From contig CAVONB010000016.1 of the NCBI GenBank assembly GCA_963697205.1, positions 217,841 to 281,840 on the forward strand: a stretch of DNA of 64,000 bases. Direction: 5' to 3'. Below are positions 53,596 to 64,000 of this stretch, one piece after another; the first letter of the stretch is position 1; each line of letters begins with the position of its first letter. The position numbers and the translations under genes are program-made. Source of the stretch: CAVONB01 sp963697205 (GTDB taxonomy: Bacteria > Pseudomonadota > Alphaproteobacteria > Rhizobiales > Hyphomicrobiaceae). The notes below the pieces were generated by a model. It was not told the origin of the DNA. It did not search any database and saw nothing but the letters and a program-made list of their open reading frames with translations.

Positions 53596-54944
53596 TCACC
53601 GCTCCTTGAAGGCGCGTGCGACTTGGTCGGTGAGCGGTTTCATCAGGTAGGATAATGCTGTGCGCTCGGCAGTGCGGATTTGCACTTCCGCCGGCATGCC
53701 GGGACGGAGCTTGAGCGTGCCCATGCGTTTCAGTTCCGCCTCAGAGAGGGTGATCCGCGAGAGAAAATAGGCGACGGCCATCTGTGGGTCCTTGGTCAGG
53801 TCAGCGGCGACGTGGGAGACTTCACCAGTGAACTCCGGTGTGGTGCGCTGATTAAAGGCTGTAAAGCGGACGAACGCCTGCTGCCCGACATGGACGTGGT
53901 CGATGTCCTGGGGCGCAACCTTAGCTTCGATCACCAGAGCATCGCCTTCCGGCACCACAAGCATCAGCGGCTCGCTCGGGTTGATGACGCCGCCTATAGT
54001 GTGCACGCTCATCTGGTGCACGATCCCGGCCTGCGGTGCGCGGATATCGATGCGTTTGAGCTGATCCTCAGCGGCGACGCGGCGCTTCCTTCAAATCGCT
54101 CTGCTTGGCCTGGACCTCACGTAGCTCCTGCATGACTTCGGTCTGTGTGATCCTGGTCAATCTGGATGATCTGCAGCTCAATCTCGGCAATCTGCCCGCG
54201 CGCCTTGGCCAGCCCGGCCAAGAGCTGAGCCCGCTCGCCCCTCAGACGGGTTTGCTCGCGCTTCATCGCCATCACGCGGATCGATGGGACGAGATTTGCC
54301 TCTTTGAGCTGAAGGAGGCCGACCAGCTCGTCACCGATCAACTCCATCTCTTCAGCCTTTGTCTCTTGCTGGACGTCGAGGCCTTCGATCTCCTTGCGCA
54401 ATTGCGCAATGCGCTCCCTCAGCTGGGCTTTTTTGCCCTCTCGCGCAGCACGTCGACTTTGAAAGAGCGTCATCTCGCTCGCGATGCTCGACGTCACGGC
54501 CGCATCAGCGGACCGCTCTCCCAACGACGGAGGCAGGACGAGTTGTGCTGTGTCATCACGCTCCGCCGTCAACCGCGCTTGACGGATAGTGAGTTCGTCA
54601 AGCTGGCCCGTCACAATTCCCAGATTGGCGCGTGCGACGGTACTGTCGAGACGGATCAGAAGATCTCCAGCGGCAACCTTGTGGCCATCACGGACTTTGA
54701 TTTCGCCCACTACGCCACCGGTCGGGTGCTGCACCTTTTTGACATTACTGTCGACAACCACCGTACCTGATGCAATCACGGCGCCGGCGAGTTCTGTCGT
54801 TGCCGCCCAGCCGCCCAGACCACCTCCGAGCAGAATGAAGGCAGCAAGCCCCACGGCCATATAGGGGCTCATGCTGTCGGAGACCAGGCGGGCAGGAGTT
54901 GAACTGGAGGCAGTTTCCGCAGGACTTGTAACTTGCTCCGTCAT
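53596..54944 (-). pseudogene. HlyD-family type I secretion adaptor, frameshifted
   Basis: A periplasmic adaptor (HlyD/PrtE type) of about 450 aa that links the inner-membrane ABC exporter to an outer-membrane TolC-like channel. The N-terminus has one membrane span (MAVGLAAFILLGGGLGGWAA), then the lipoyl-type half-motif VQHPTGGVVGEIKVRDGHKV, long coiled coils, and the second half with APQAGIVHQMSVHTIGGVI and VIEAKVAPQDIDHV. Two frame breaks lie near 54150 and 54085, each explicable by one extra base. The ATG at 54944 directly follows the ABC stop. It may be a sequencing artefact rather than true inactivation. Confidence 0.85.
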
Positions 54945-54945
54945 C

Positions 54946-56736
54946 TCAGATGCCTCCCTGCTGAGGCTCAGTGATGACCTTGAGATGTGAGCTGCTAGCG
55001 CTCGGCGTGGCCTGGGCCGCTGTCGCTGGCATGGCCTGAACCACTTTGCGCAGGACCTCCTCCTTAGGCCCAAACGCCTGAACCCGACCATCGCCTAGAA
55101 CGAGAATTTGATTTAATCCTGCCAGCGCTGACGGCCGGTGGGCGATGACGATGATGATACCGCCACGCCGACGCACGGTAGCAATAGCTTGCACGAGTGC
55201 GGCGTCGCCTTCGGAGTCGAGATTGGAGTTTGGCTCGTCGAGTACGACCAAGAAGGGATCGCCGTAGAGTGCCCTTGCAAGCGCGACCCGCTGGCGCTGA
55301 CCGCCCGACAGGGCTGCACCACTGTCCCCGATCTGGGTTTCATACCCTTTGGGCAACCGCAAGATCAGGTCATGGACACCGGCCTCAGTCGCAGCAGCAA
55401 TGATCGCCTCGCTGGTGGAATCGGGGTCGAAACGGGCGATGTTCTGCGCCACCGTTCCCGAAAACAGCTCGATGTCCTGCGGCAGATAGCCGATGTATTG
55501 ACCAAGCGCTTCCGGTGTCCACTGGTCAAGGGCGGCGCCATCAAGCCTGACGAGGCCGCGCTGCGCAATCCAGGCGCCGACCACACTGCGAGCCAAGGTC
55601 GACTTTCCCGAGGCGGCCGGACCGATGATCCCAAGACCGTCACCGGCTTGTAGCGAGAAAGAGACGGATTGGAGGATCGCCCGCGCCTCGCCGGGTGCGG
55701 ACACCCACACCCCCTCGACGTCAAGCGTTCGAGTAGGCTTGGGGAGTGTCAGGACCTTTGTATCCGATGGAAGGACGGCCAAGACCTTTGAGAGGCGGCC
55801 TGCGCTTTGGCGGGCCGCCACAAACCCGCGCCAGTTGGCAATGGCAATCTCGACGGGCGCAAGGGCACGGGAGACTAGGATCGAGGCCGCTATCATCACG
55901 CCGGCGGTGGCCTCACCCCGGATGACCAAGTAGGCGCCAAGGCCCAACACCGCAGATTGCAGTAGCAAGCGCAGCACCTTGGTAAGGGAGCCGTAAGCGC
56001 TCGCCACGTCCACTGCCTGGATCTGATGGCTCAGATGACGTTCGATAGCGGCCGACCAACCCTGAGAGAGACGCGCGCCCATACCGAGCGCCTGAACCAC
56101 TTCGGCGTTACGGTAGATGGCTTCCCCAAGGCCCTGACGTGCCGCCCCCGCCGCAGCCGCCTCCCGCGTCGGGGCCCGGCTTCGAGCCTCCGTTAAGACC
56201 ATGAAAAGGATGAGCACCAGCGCACCAGCCAGTCCCATCAGACCGAGCCACGGGTGCAGCAGATATACCACCCCGAGGTACAAGGGCATCCAAGGCAGGT
56301 CCAACAACGCGGTCGGCCCGAGACCCGACATGAAGCCCCGGATCTGATCGAGATCCCGCACCGGTTGTAGTCCGTCACCACTGATGCGCGTTCGCATCGG
56401 CAGCAGCATCACTGCTGCCATAACCTTCGGCCGTACCGACCGCTCAATGCGCAGCCCAATCCGGGCCAGCATCCGCGTTCGGACGAGATCGAAGACGCCG
56501 AAACCCGCGTAGAGCACCAAAACGATAATGCTCAAACCCACGAGGGTCGGAACACTGTGGGACGGAAGCACCCGGTCATAGAGCTGTAGCATGTAGACCG
56601 AGCCCGTCAGCGCCAATACGTTGACGGCAGCGGAGAACAGTCCAACCGAAAGGAAGGCCGTGGAGCACCGTGCAAAGGCGTTCCGCAGGCCAGCGGGAGC
56701 GGTCTTGTGCTGTCGCCTATCCGTGTGAGCGTTCAT
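54946..56736 (-). CDS. Type I secretion ABC exporter (PrtD-like)
   Basis: A fused permease/ATPase of about 596 aa that drives secretion of RTX proteins. The N-terminal half has six hydrophobic spans (VGLFSAAVNVLALTGSVYML, FLVVYLLHPWLGLMGLAG-like segments). The ATPase has Walker A GPAASGKST, Q-loop YLPQDIELF, signature LSGGQRQRVALARAL, Walker B FLVVLDEPNSNLD and H-loop IAHRP. There is no C39 peptidase domain, as in PrtD/LipB types. The start could be ATG 56736 or GTG 56754. It lies between the adhesin and adaptor genes in one operon; the outer-membrane partner is not in the window. Confidence 0.93.
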   Translation of the reverse strand: MNAHTDRRQHKTAPAGLRNAFARCSTAFLSVGLFSAAVNVLALTGSVYMLQLYDRVLPSHSVPTLVGLSIIVLVLYAGFGVFDLVRTRMLARIGLRIERSVRPKVMAAVMLLPMRTRISGDGLQPVRDLDQIRGFMSGLGPTALLDLPWMPLYLGVVYLLHPWLGLMGLAGALVLILFMVLTEARSRAPTREAAAAGAARQGLGEAIYRNAEVVQALGMGARLSQGWSAAIERHLSHQIQAVDVASAYGSLTKVLRLLLQSAVLGLGAYLVIRGEATAGVMIAASILVSRALAPVEIAIANWRGFVAARQSAGRLSKVLAVLPSDTKVLTLPKPTRTLDVEGVWVSAPGEARAILQSVSFSLQAGDGLGIIGPAASGKSTLARSVVGAWIAQRGLVRLDGAALDQWTPEALGQYIGYLPQDIELFSGTVAQNIARFDPDSTSEAIIAAATEAGVHDLILRLPKGYETQIGDSGAALSGGQRQRVALARALYGDPFLVVLDEPNSNLDSEGDAALVQAIATVRRRGGIIIVIAHRPSALAGLNQILVLGDGRVQAFGPKEEVLRKVVQAMPATAAQATPSASSSHLKVITEPQQGGI

Positions 56737-56823
56737 AAAGTGCTCTGGAAACACCGTTATCGTAATGAGGGCCGCGCCTAAGCTACCAGGCGATCGGCCC
56801 CGGACTGTGGATGCCCGTCGACC

Positions 56824-59800
56824 TCAAACGAACCGGAAGTCGTCTATGTAGTTAGCGGTAAGCTGGGCTGCAGTGACACCGGCAAACGTGATTGTGTCCC
56901 CGTCCGCCGTCGTAATAACCGCACCGGAGGGACCGTCGGATAGAGCCTCTTGCACAGCGGCCCAGTCTGCAAACACGTCGGTCGAGAACTCGACAACGTC
57001 GTGCTGCCCACCACGCACCCGGAAATCGGTGAGGAGATCGTTTCCAAACCCTTTTTGGAACACAAAGGTGTCCGACTGCGAACCGCCGGTCAGAGTGTCG
57101 TCACCAAGGCCGCCCGTGATGGACTTTGTGCCTGCGCCGCCGATGATGATGTCATTGCCGGCACCTCCATCGAGAGCGTCATTCCCATCTCCTCCGTCGA
57201 TCGAATTGTTGCCGGAACCTCCGAAGATAACGTCATTGCCGCTACCACCGCTGACGCTATCGTCGCCCGCACCCGCTTGGACAAGATCGTCACCGCTACC
57301 AGTACTCACGACGTCGTTGCCAGCGCCGGCATTGACGACATCTGAGCCACCTTGAGTGGATGTGTCGAGTGTGTTGTCCCCAGCGTCGCCATCCACGGCT
57401 TGGCCATTGGGATTGTTGGGCTCATCGAGGCCATCGATCGTGATTGTGATAGCCTGTTCAGTGCCATCGAGCGATGTCACGGCTATCACGTCAAATAAGC
57501 TCTCTCCCGTTGCCAAAGACTGTACGGCGGAGTTCGCGTTGGCGAGCGTGTAAGTCCAGGCACCATCTGCCGTGATGTCGAGGCTACCGTAGTTCCCCAA
57601 GATCGTGCCAGCGGTGAAGAAAGCCTCCCCCAAGTCGACGTCACTGACATTCAGCTCACCCTCTGCGACAAGGATTGTATCTTCTGTCACTGATCCGGCA
57701 GTTGCACCACCAATCACGGCCGGATCATTAACGGCCGCGACCGCATAATTCAGCATCTGCCCGGGCAGAACGCCACCCTTGCCGTCGATGACATCGTACG
57801 TCAGCGTCATCTTGCCGTTGAAGTTGGCCGCAGGCGTGATGGTGTAGGCACCGTCGCCGTTGTCGGTTACCGTGCCGTCGGAGGCGCTGAGGTTCTCGAC
57901 CGCCAGTGCATCACCATCGACATCGATGAAGCCGGACAGAAGGGCAGTTGCGTAGACGTGGTACGGTTCGTCTTCTGTCCCATCAGCCAGCCCCGCCGTC
58001 GGTGTCCCCGTCGGGGCATCGTTGATTGGATTTACCGTCACGGTGACGGTTCCCGTAGCCGCCAACGCGCCGGGTCCGGTGCCATCGGCAATCGTATACG
58101 TGAAGCCTGCCACACCGTTGAAGTCGGAATCCGGGGTGAAAACCACATCAGAGCCGTCGAGTACAGCCGTACCATTGGTCATGGTAGGCAGGCCCGTGAT
58201 GACGGTTAGGTTCACGCCCTCTGGATCGGTGTCGTTGGCCAACAACGATGCGATGGGGATGCGAATTGGCACATCCTCATTTGTGACCACACTATCGGGT
58301 CCGGCGCTTGGCGCATCATTGACCGGATCCACTACGTACCCCAGCGTCTGGCCGCTCAGTACACCGTCATTGCCGTCGATGACATTGTAGGTCAGCGTCA
58401 TCGTGCCGTTGAAGTTGGTCGATGGCGTGATGGTGTAGGTGCCGTCATTGTTGTCGGCCACCGACCCGTTGGAGGCGCTGAGGCTGGCGACCGTCAGCGC
58501 GTCACCATCAACGTCGGTGAAGCCGGAGAGTAGATCGACTGCGGTTACGTCGTACGCCACGTCTTCGGTGCCGTTAGCCAGCACCGCTGTCGGTGCTCCT
58601 GTGGGCGCATCATCGACCGCCTCGACCACGTAGCTCAGCGTTTGGCCGGCCAACGCACCACCGTTGCCGTCGATGACATCGTAGGTCAGCGTCATCGTGC
58701 CGTTGAAGTTGGCATCCGGCGTGATGGTGTAGGTGGCGTCATTGTTGTCGGTCACCAACCCGTTGGAGGCGCTGAGGTTGGCGACCGCCAGCGTATCTCC
58801 CTCGACATCGGTGTAGCCAGACAGCAGGTCAGCAGCTGAGACGCCGTACGATTCGTCTTCTGTCCCATTGGCTAGCACGGCCGCCGGCGAGCCCGTGGGA
58901 GCGTCGTTCACGCCGTTGACTTGGACAACGATCTCCTCCGTGTCGATGCCGCCCGCGCCGTCGCTGACTTGGATTGTGAAACTGTCTGTCACGGTCTGCT
59001 CGGCCGCCAGCGCCTGGACGTTGGATTGGCCGTTCGCCAGCGCGTAGGCCCACTCCCCGGCCTGATCGACGGTCAAGGTGCCGTAGTTGCCGGCCAGCGT
59101 AGAGCCGCTTACGAGGGGCGCCGATGCAATCACCTGCGCGCGCAGCCAATCCTCGCCGATGAACGCGGTCGCGGTCGCCTCGAAGATCTGCGTTCCGACG
59201 ACCACTCCGCCAGCGAGGTAGTCGAATGAGGCAGCTACGGTGTCGGCACCAGCGGCATGGTCAAGGCGGAGAACGATCTGGTCCGCCCCCAGCGGCGGCG
59301 CAATCGCAATCATGCCGAGGACGTTGATCGTGTCGGCGGCGAAGTCGATGCTGCGGAGCACGACGGCGTCACTGCCGTCGGCTAGCTGGCGTACGCTTAA
59401 GTGAACGGTGTTATTTCCCGGCTGATCGGCAGTGGATCCGGCCTGCAGGCGATCGGTAAGGCGGATACCGTAACCCTCGCGGTTGCTGTCGGGCAGCACG
59501 AGGTCGAAGCGCCCTTCGACCGTGAAGGCAGCTGCCTGGCGCAGGCCGGCGGTGGTATCCGCTTGCACATTCGTAACAACGGTCGCGATTTGCCCAACGA
59601 TCGGGGTAGAGGTGCCGACACCCTGAAGCGCGACGGCGTCGGAATTGTCAAAAATCAGACGTCCATTCCCTTCGGTCAAGCCACCGCTGGTTCGGTATTC
59701 GGTCGGGCCATTGCCACCTTCGAGTGACGGCGGCGGATTGCCGTCGCTAAACGGATCGTCGAGGATGACCGTTCCGTTCCGCACGATACGAAGATTATCG

Positions 59801-62800
59801 AGGCTGAAGGTATAATCTGCAGCGCCAGTGGTCAATCCGCCGACGACGGACCAGTTGAGCGTCGTGCCGGCATCGGGATCTGAGGCGGTCAGAGCGCCAG
59901 AAGTCAGTCAGAACATCGTCCTCAACGACAATGCCGTCAACCGTCGGCGTGGGCGTAATAGCCGGGTCACGATTAGATAGGTCGTTCGCAGACACGAGTG
60001 TGTCGGCAAATTGCACCCACTCGATCGACGAGAGCGTATCGCTCCCATTCGGCACACCGGCTCTTGTGTCCGTGAGGATCAAACTGCCGTCGCCATTTGG
60101 CGATATCAGGTAGTCGTTACGGTTGCCGGAGAAGACGGCGGTGTCGCTGCCGTCGCTGCCGTCTAGACTATCGTTTCCGGCCTCGCCGGCTAACGTGTCG
60201 TTGCCGGCGCCACCGAAGAGCTTGTCATTTCCCGCCCCACCCTGGAGGGCATCGCCATCGGCGAAGCCATAGATCTCGTCGTTGCCAGGACCACCGACGA
60301 GGTTATCGATATTTGGCCCGCCGAGGATGAGATCACCACCTGCCGGCGGGTATGCAGGCGAGAAGTTTTCAGCGATGAAGTCGCCGGCCGTCGTATTCTG
60401 GAGACGGATGAGTGTGGTGAAGGTGTTGGTCGCCGCAACCCCATCGCGATCGATCTGAAGAAGCGTATCCGTGCCGTCCTGTTCTAGACGCACGAACAGC
60501 GTCGCGAACGGATTGGACGAGACGTCCCAACCGACTAGGTTGGAGGCCAACACGGCGTTGATGTCGAGGCGGTCGCCGCCTGCGCCGGCATCGAAATCGG
60601 TGATCGTCACCGAGGCGGTGTTGTTCCAGAATGTCACCGTGAAGGTGTCCTGGCCATCGCCCAGCGTTATGGTCGGCTGCAGGCCAGAGATCCCCATCGT
60701 CAGCGTGTCGTCGCCGGCGCCAGCGTCGATGGTGCCCGAGCCGATGCTAATGATCTGGTCGTTGCCGTCACCGCTGAGCACGGTCAGCAGTGTGCCTTGC
60801 CGGCCATTGAGGTTGATGATGTCGTCGTCCGCTCCACTGTCGATCAGCAGCGAGCGGCTGTTGTTGCTGCCGTAGTATACGTAGAAGGCGTCGTTGCCAG
60901 CATCGCCGAGCAGTTCGCCAGCTAAGCCATAGACATCGAATTTATCGTTGCCGTCGCCACCGGATGCGAGCACCCGATCATTCGATTCGCTGACTTCGAA
61001 CCAGTCGTCGCCTGCCCCGCCATCGACGCTATCCGTGCCGAACGCCGAGGTCGCATTGTCCTGATAGCCATAGCCATAAAGAAAAAAATAATCTCTGCCA
61101 CCGCCGCCGTAGGCGACATCGTCGCTGCCGTCACTAGTCACCGTAATTTCGTCAGGGCCTGTGCCGCCACTGAGGGTGTCCTGCCCGGCACCGTCGTAAA
61201 GCTGGTTGGTGCCATTCCCTCCGAAGAGGCTGTCATCGCCATTGCCACCAAAAAGTCGATTGTTGGCAGACCCTCCCAGCAGCGTGTCGTTACCTTCGCC
61301 ACCATCGAGGTTGCCACCGTCGGCGCCAGCATCAAGCACATCGTCACCACCCTCGCCGACGAGCGAATCATAGCCCCCATTGCCGAGCAGCGTATCGTTG
61401 CCGTTGCCGCCATAAAGCGTGTCGTTGCCCAGGCCACCATCGACCGAATCCGCCCCCCCGCTTGCATTGACGCGGTCATTCCCGCCCAATGCTAAGATGA
61501 CGTCGTCGCCAACCGAACCCTCAATCGTCTCCGCATTCTCCGTTCCGGTGATGGTTTCGCCAGCCGGCGTCGAGCCATCCGGCGGGTATGCTGGTGAGAA
61601 GTTTTCGGCGATGAAGTCGCCAGCCGTTGTGTTCTGAAGTCGGACGAGCGTGGTGAAGGTGTTGGCGGCAGCCGCACCATCACGGTCGATCTGAAGAAGC
61701 GTATCCGTGCCGTCCTGTTCTAGACGCACGAACAGCGTCGCGAACGGATTGGACGAGACGTCCCAACCGACTAGGTTGGAGGCCAACACGGCGTTGATGT
61801 CGAGGCGGTCGCCGCCTGCGCCGGCATCGAAATCGGTGATCGTCACCGAGGCGGTGTTGTTCCAGAATGTCACCGTGAAGGTGTCCTGGCCATCGCCCAG
61901 CGTTATGGTCGGCTGCAGGCCAGAGATCCCCATCGTCAGCGTGTCGTCGCCGGCGCCAGCGTCGATGGTGCCCGAGCCGATGCTAATGATCTGGTCGTTG
62001 CCGTCACCGCTGAGCACGGTCAGCAGTGTGCCTTGCCGGCCATTGAGGTTGATGATGTCGTCGTCCGCTCCACTGTCGATCAGCAGCGAGCGGCTGTTGT
62101 TGCTGCCGTAGTATACGTAGAAGGCGTCGTTGCCAGCATCGCCGAGCAGTTCGCCAGCTAAGCCATAGACATCGAATTTATCGTTGCCGTCGCCACCGGA
62201 TGCGAGCACCCGATCATTCGATTCGCTGACTTCGAACCAGTCGTCGCCTGCCCCGCCATCGACGCTATCCGTGCCGAACGCCGAGGTCGCATTGTCCTGA
62301 TAGCCATAGCCATAAAGAAAAAAATAATCTCTGCCACCGCCGCCGTAGGCGACATCGTCGCTGCCGTCACTAGTCACCGTAATTTCGTCAGGGCCTGTGC
62401 CGCCACTGAGGGTGTCCTGCCCGGCACCGTCGTAAAGCTGGTTGGTGCCATTCCCTCCGAAGAGGCTGTCATCGCCATTGCCACCAAAAAGTCGATTGTT
62501 GGCAGACCCTCCCAGCAGCGTGTCGTTACCTTCGCCACCATCGAGGTTGCCACCGTCGGCGCCAGCATCAAGCACATCGTCACCACCCTCGCCGACGAGC
62601 GAATCATAGCCCCCATTGCCGAGCAGCGTATCGTTGCCGTTGCCGCCATAAAGCGTGTCGTTGCCCAGGCCACCATCGACCGAATCGCCCCCCCGCTTGC
62701 ATTGACGCGGTCATTCCCGCCCAATGCTAAGATGACGTCGTCGCCAACCGAACCCTCAATCGTCTCCGGATTGTCCGTCCCGGTGATGGTTTCGCCAGCC

Positions 62801-64000
62801 GGCGTCGAGCCATCCGGCGGGTATGCTGGTGCAGAAGTTTTCGGCGATGAAGTCGCCAGCCGTTGTGTTCTGAAGTCGGACGAGCGTGGTGAAGGTGTTG
62901 GCGGCAGCCGCACCATCACGGTCGATCTGAAGAAGCGTATCCGTGCCGTCCTGTTCTAGACGCACGAACAGCGTCGCGAACGGATTGGACGAGACGTCCC
63001 AACCGACTAGGTTGGAGGCCAACACGGCGTTGATGTCGAGGCGGTCGCCGCCTGCGCCGGCATCGAAATCGGTGATCGTCACCGAGGCGGTGTTGTTCCA
63101 GAATGTCACCGTGAAGGTGTCCTGGCCATCGCCCAGCGTTATGGTCGGCTGCAGGCCAGAGATCCCCATCGTCAGCGTGTCGTCGCCGGCGCCAGCGTCG
63201 ATGGTGCCCGAGCCGATGCTAATGATCTGGTCGTTGCCGTCACCGCTGAGCACGGTCAGCAGTGTGCCTTGCCGGCCATTGAGGTTGATGATGTCGTCGT
63301 CCGCTCCACTGTCGATCAGCAGCGAGCGGCTGTTGTTGCTGCCGTAGTATACGTAGAAGGCGTCGTTGCCAGCATCGCCGAGCAGTTCGCCAGCTAAGCC
63401 ATAGACATCGAATTTATCGTTGCCGTCGCCACCGGATGCGAGCACCCGATCATTCGATTCTCGCCGACTTCGAACCAGTCGTCGCCTGCCCCGCCATCGA
63501 CGCTATCCGTGCCGAACGCCGAGGTCGCATTGTCCTGATAGCCATAGCCATAAAGAAAAAAATAATCTCTGCCACCGCCGCCGTAGGCGACATCGTCGCT
63601 GCCGTCACTAGTCACCGTAATTTCGTCAGGGCCTGTGCCGCCACTGAGGGTGTCCTGCCCGGCACCGTCGTAAAGCTGGTTGGTGCCATTCCCTCCGAAG
63701 AGGCTGTCATCGCCATTGCCACCAAAAAGTCGATTGTTGGCAGACCCTCCCAGCAGCGTGTCGTTACCTTCGCCACCATCGAGGTTGCCACCGTCGGCGC
63801 CAGCATCAAGCACATCGTCACCACCCTCGCCGACGAGCGAATTATAGCCCCCATTGCCGAGCAGCGTATCGTTGCCGTTGCCGCCATAAAGCGTGTCGTT
63901 GCCCAGGCCACCATCGACCGAGTCCGCCCCCCCGCTTGCATTGACGCGGTCATTCCCGCCCAATGCTAAGATGACGTCGTCGCCAACCGAACCCTCAATC
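56824..64000 (-). pseudogene. Giant RTX/cadherin-like type I-secreted adhesin, partial, frameshifted
   Basis: The gene enters from beyond the window and reads leftwards to 56824. The upstream part is nearly identical 412-residue units of RTX nonapeptides (for example GGNGNDTLLGNGG, GGEGNDTLLGG) alternating with beta-rich segments. Next come a lectin-like segment and a VCBS-type repeat, then at least four cadherin-like domains with the motif NGTEDxxYxVxxxDLLSGxxDVDGD and NFNGTMTLTYDVIDG. A final RTX block (GGSGNDVIFGGSGNNSIDGG) precedes the C-terminal secretion signal ending in YIDDFRFV. Frame breaks lie near 59896, 62686, 62832 and 63462. A calcium-folded surface adhesin or biofilm protein is inferred, secreted by the ABC exporter and adaptor downstream. 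Confidence 0.88.
60343..64000 (-). repeat. 1236-bp tandem repeat units inside the adhesin
   Basis: Three units begin at 60343, 61579 and 62814 and the last runs out of the window. Spacing is 1236 bp (one base short after a deletion). From about 60445 the copies are essentially identical, while the first 100 bp of the 60343 unit differ at many sites. Confidence 0.95.

Overview
The window is GC-rich bacterial chromosome, almost certainly from an alphaproteobacterium of the Hyphomicrobiales (Rhizobiales) type. The evidence is the gene order aminotransferase-hom-glpX-recJ, the TIGR02301-type exported protein beside a NUDIX gene, small order-specific proteins, a CIRCE-controlled groESL operon and a class I polyhydroxyalkanoate synthase. 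No plasmid, phage or CRISPR signal was seen. The 5' end (1-1900) is an ettA-like ABC-F gene broken by about ten single-base indels, most of them insertions, which points to local sequence error or decay.

Region 1 (2-19 kb) is mixed housekeeping and metabolism: a DUF892 ferritin-like protein, a cyclase-family hydrolase, NIPSNAP and LOG proteins, an EamA exporter next to a frameshifted class III aminotransferase, a GMC oxidoreductase, a type II haloacid dehalogenase, aroC, an SRAP/YedK protein, two small exported proteins, a LysE exporter and phaC. A 76-bp imperfect repeat sits in the same orientation, 33-39 bp upstream of two unrelated genes (8580-8655 and 14177-14252).

Region 2 (19.5-38 kb) holds the AlaC-like aminotransferase, hom, glpX, recJ and a tRNA with anticodon CAT. 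Then come a GST, a serine hydrolase, a MetE-like protein, an internally duplicated protein of unknown function, a ThDP-dependent enzyme, and an E1 alpha/beta dehydrogenase pair with no E2/E3 beside it. Region 3 (38-47 kb) holds groES-groEL (sigma-70-like promoter plus CIRCE), a repeat-rich stretch in which the groEL 3' end and terminator are duplicated, two MFS carriers, a flavin reductase fused to a LysR substrate-binding domain, a NUDIX hydrolase and a CaiB/BaiF CoA-transferase.

Region 4 (47.2-52.3 kb) is the most intriguing part. Five co-directional genes encode a 103-aa coiled-coil protein, a 798-aa single-span membrane protein (cytoplasmic coiled coil plus a roadblock/longin-like segment, then BON-like and OmpA/peptidoglycan-binding regions), a Ras/Rab-like small GTPase with altered switch II, a histidine kinase and a receiver-only response regulator. 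I read this as a candidate envelope-anchored GTPase signalling module. An alpha/beta-hydrolase lacking its nucleophilic serine follows.

Region 5 (53.3-64 kb) begins at an intact tRNA-Arg(CCT) with short repeats of its 3' end. It contains a minus-strand type I secretion cluster: a giant RTX/cadherin-like adhesin entering from beyond the window, a PrtD-type ABC exporter and an HlyD-type adaptor. The adhesin carries nearly identical 1236-bp (412-codon) tandem units. Both adhesin and adaptor are interrupted by small indels. The layout suggests an acquired island at the tRNA gene.
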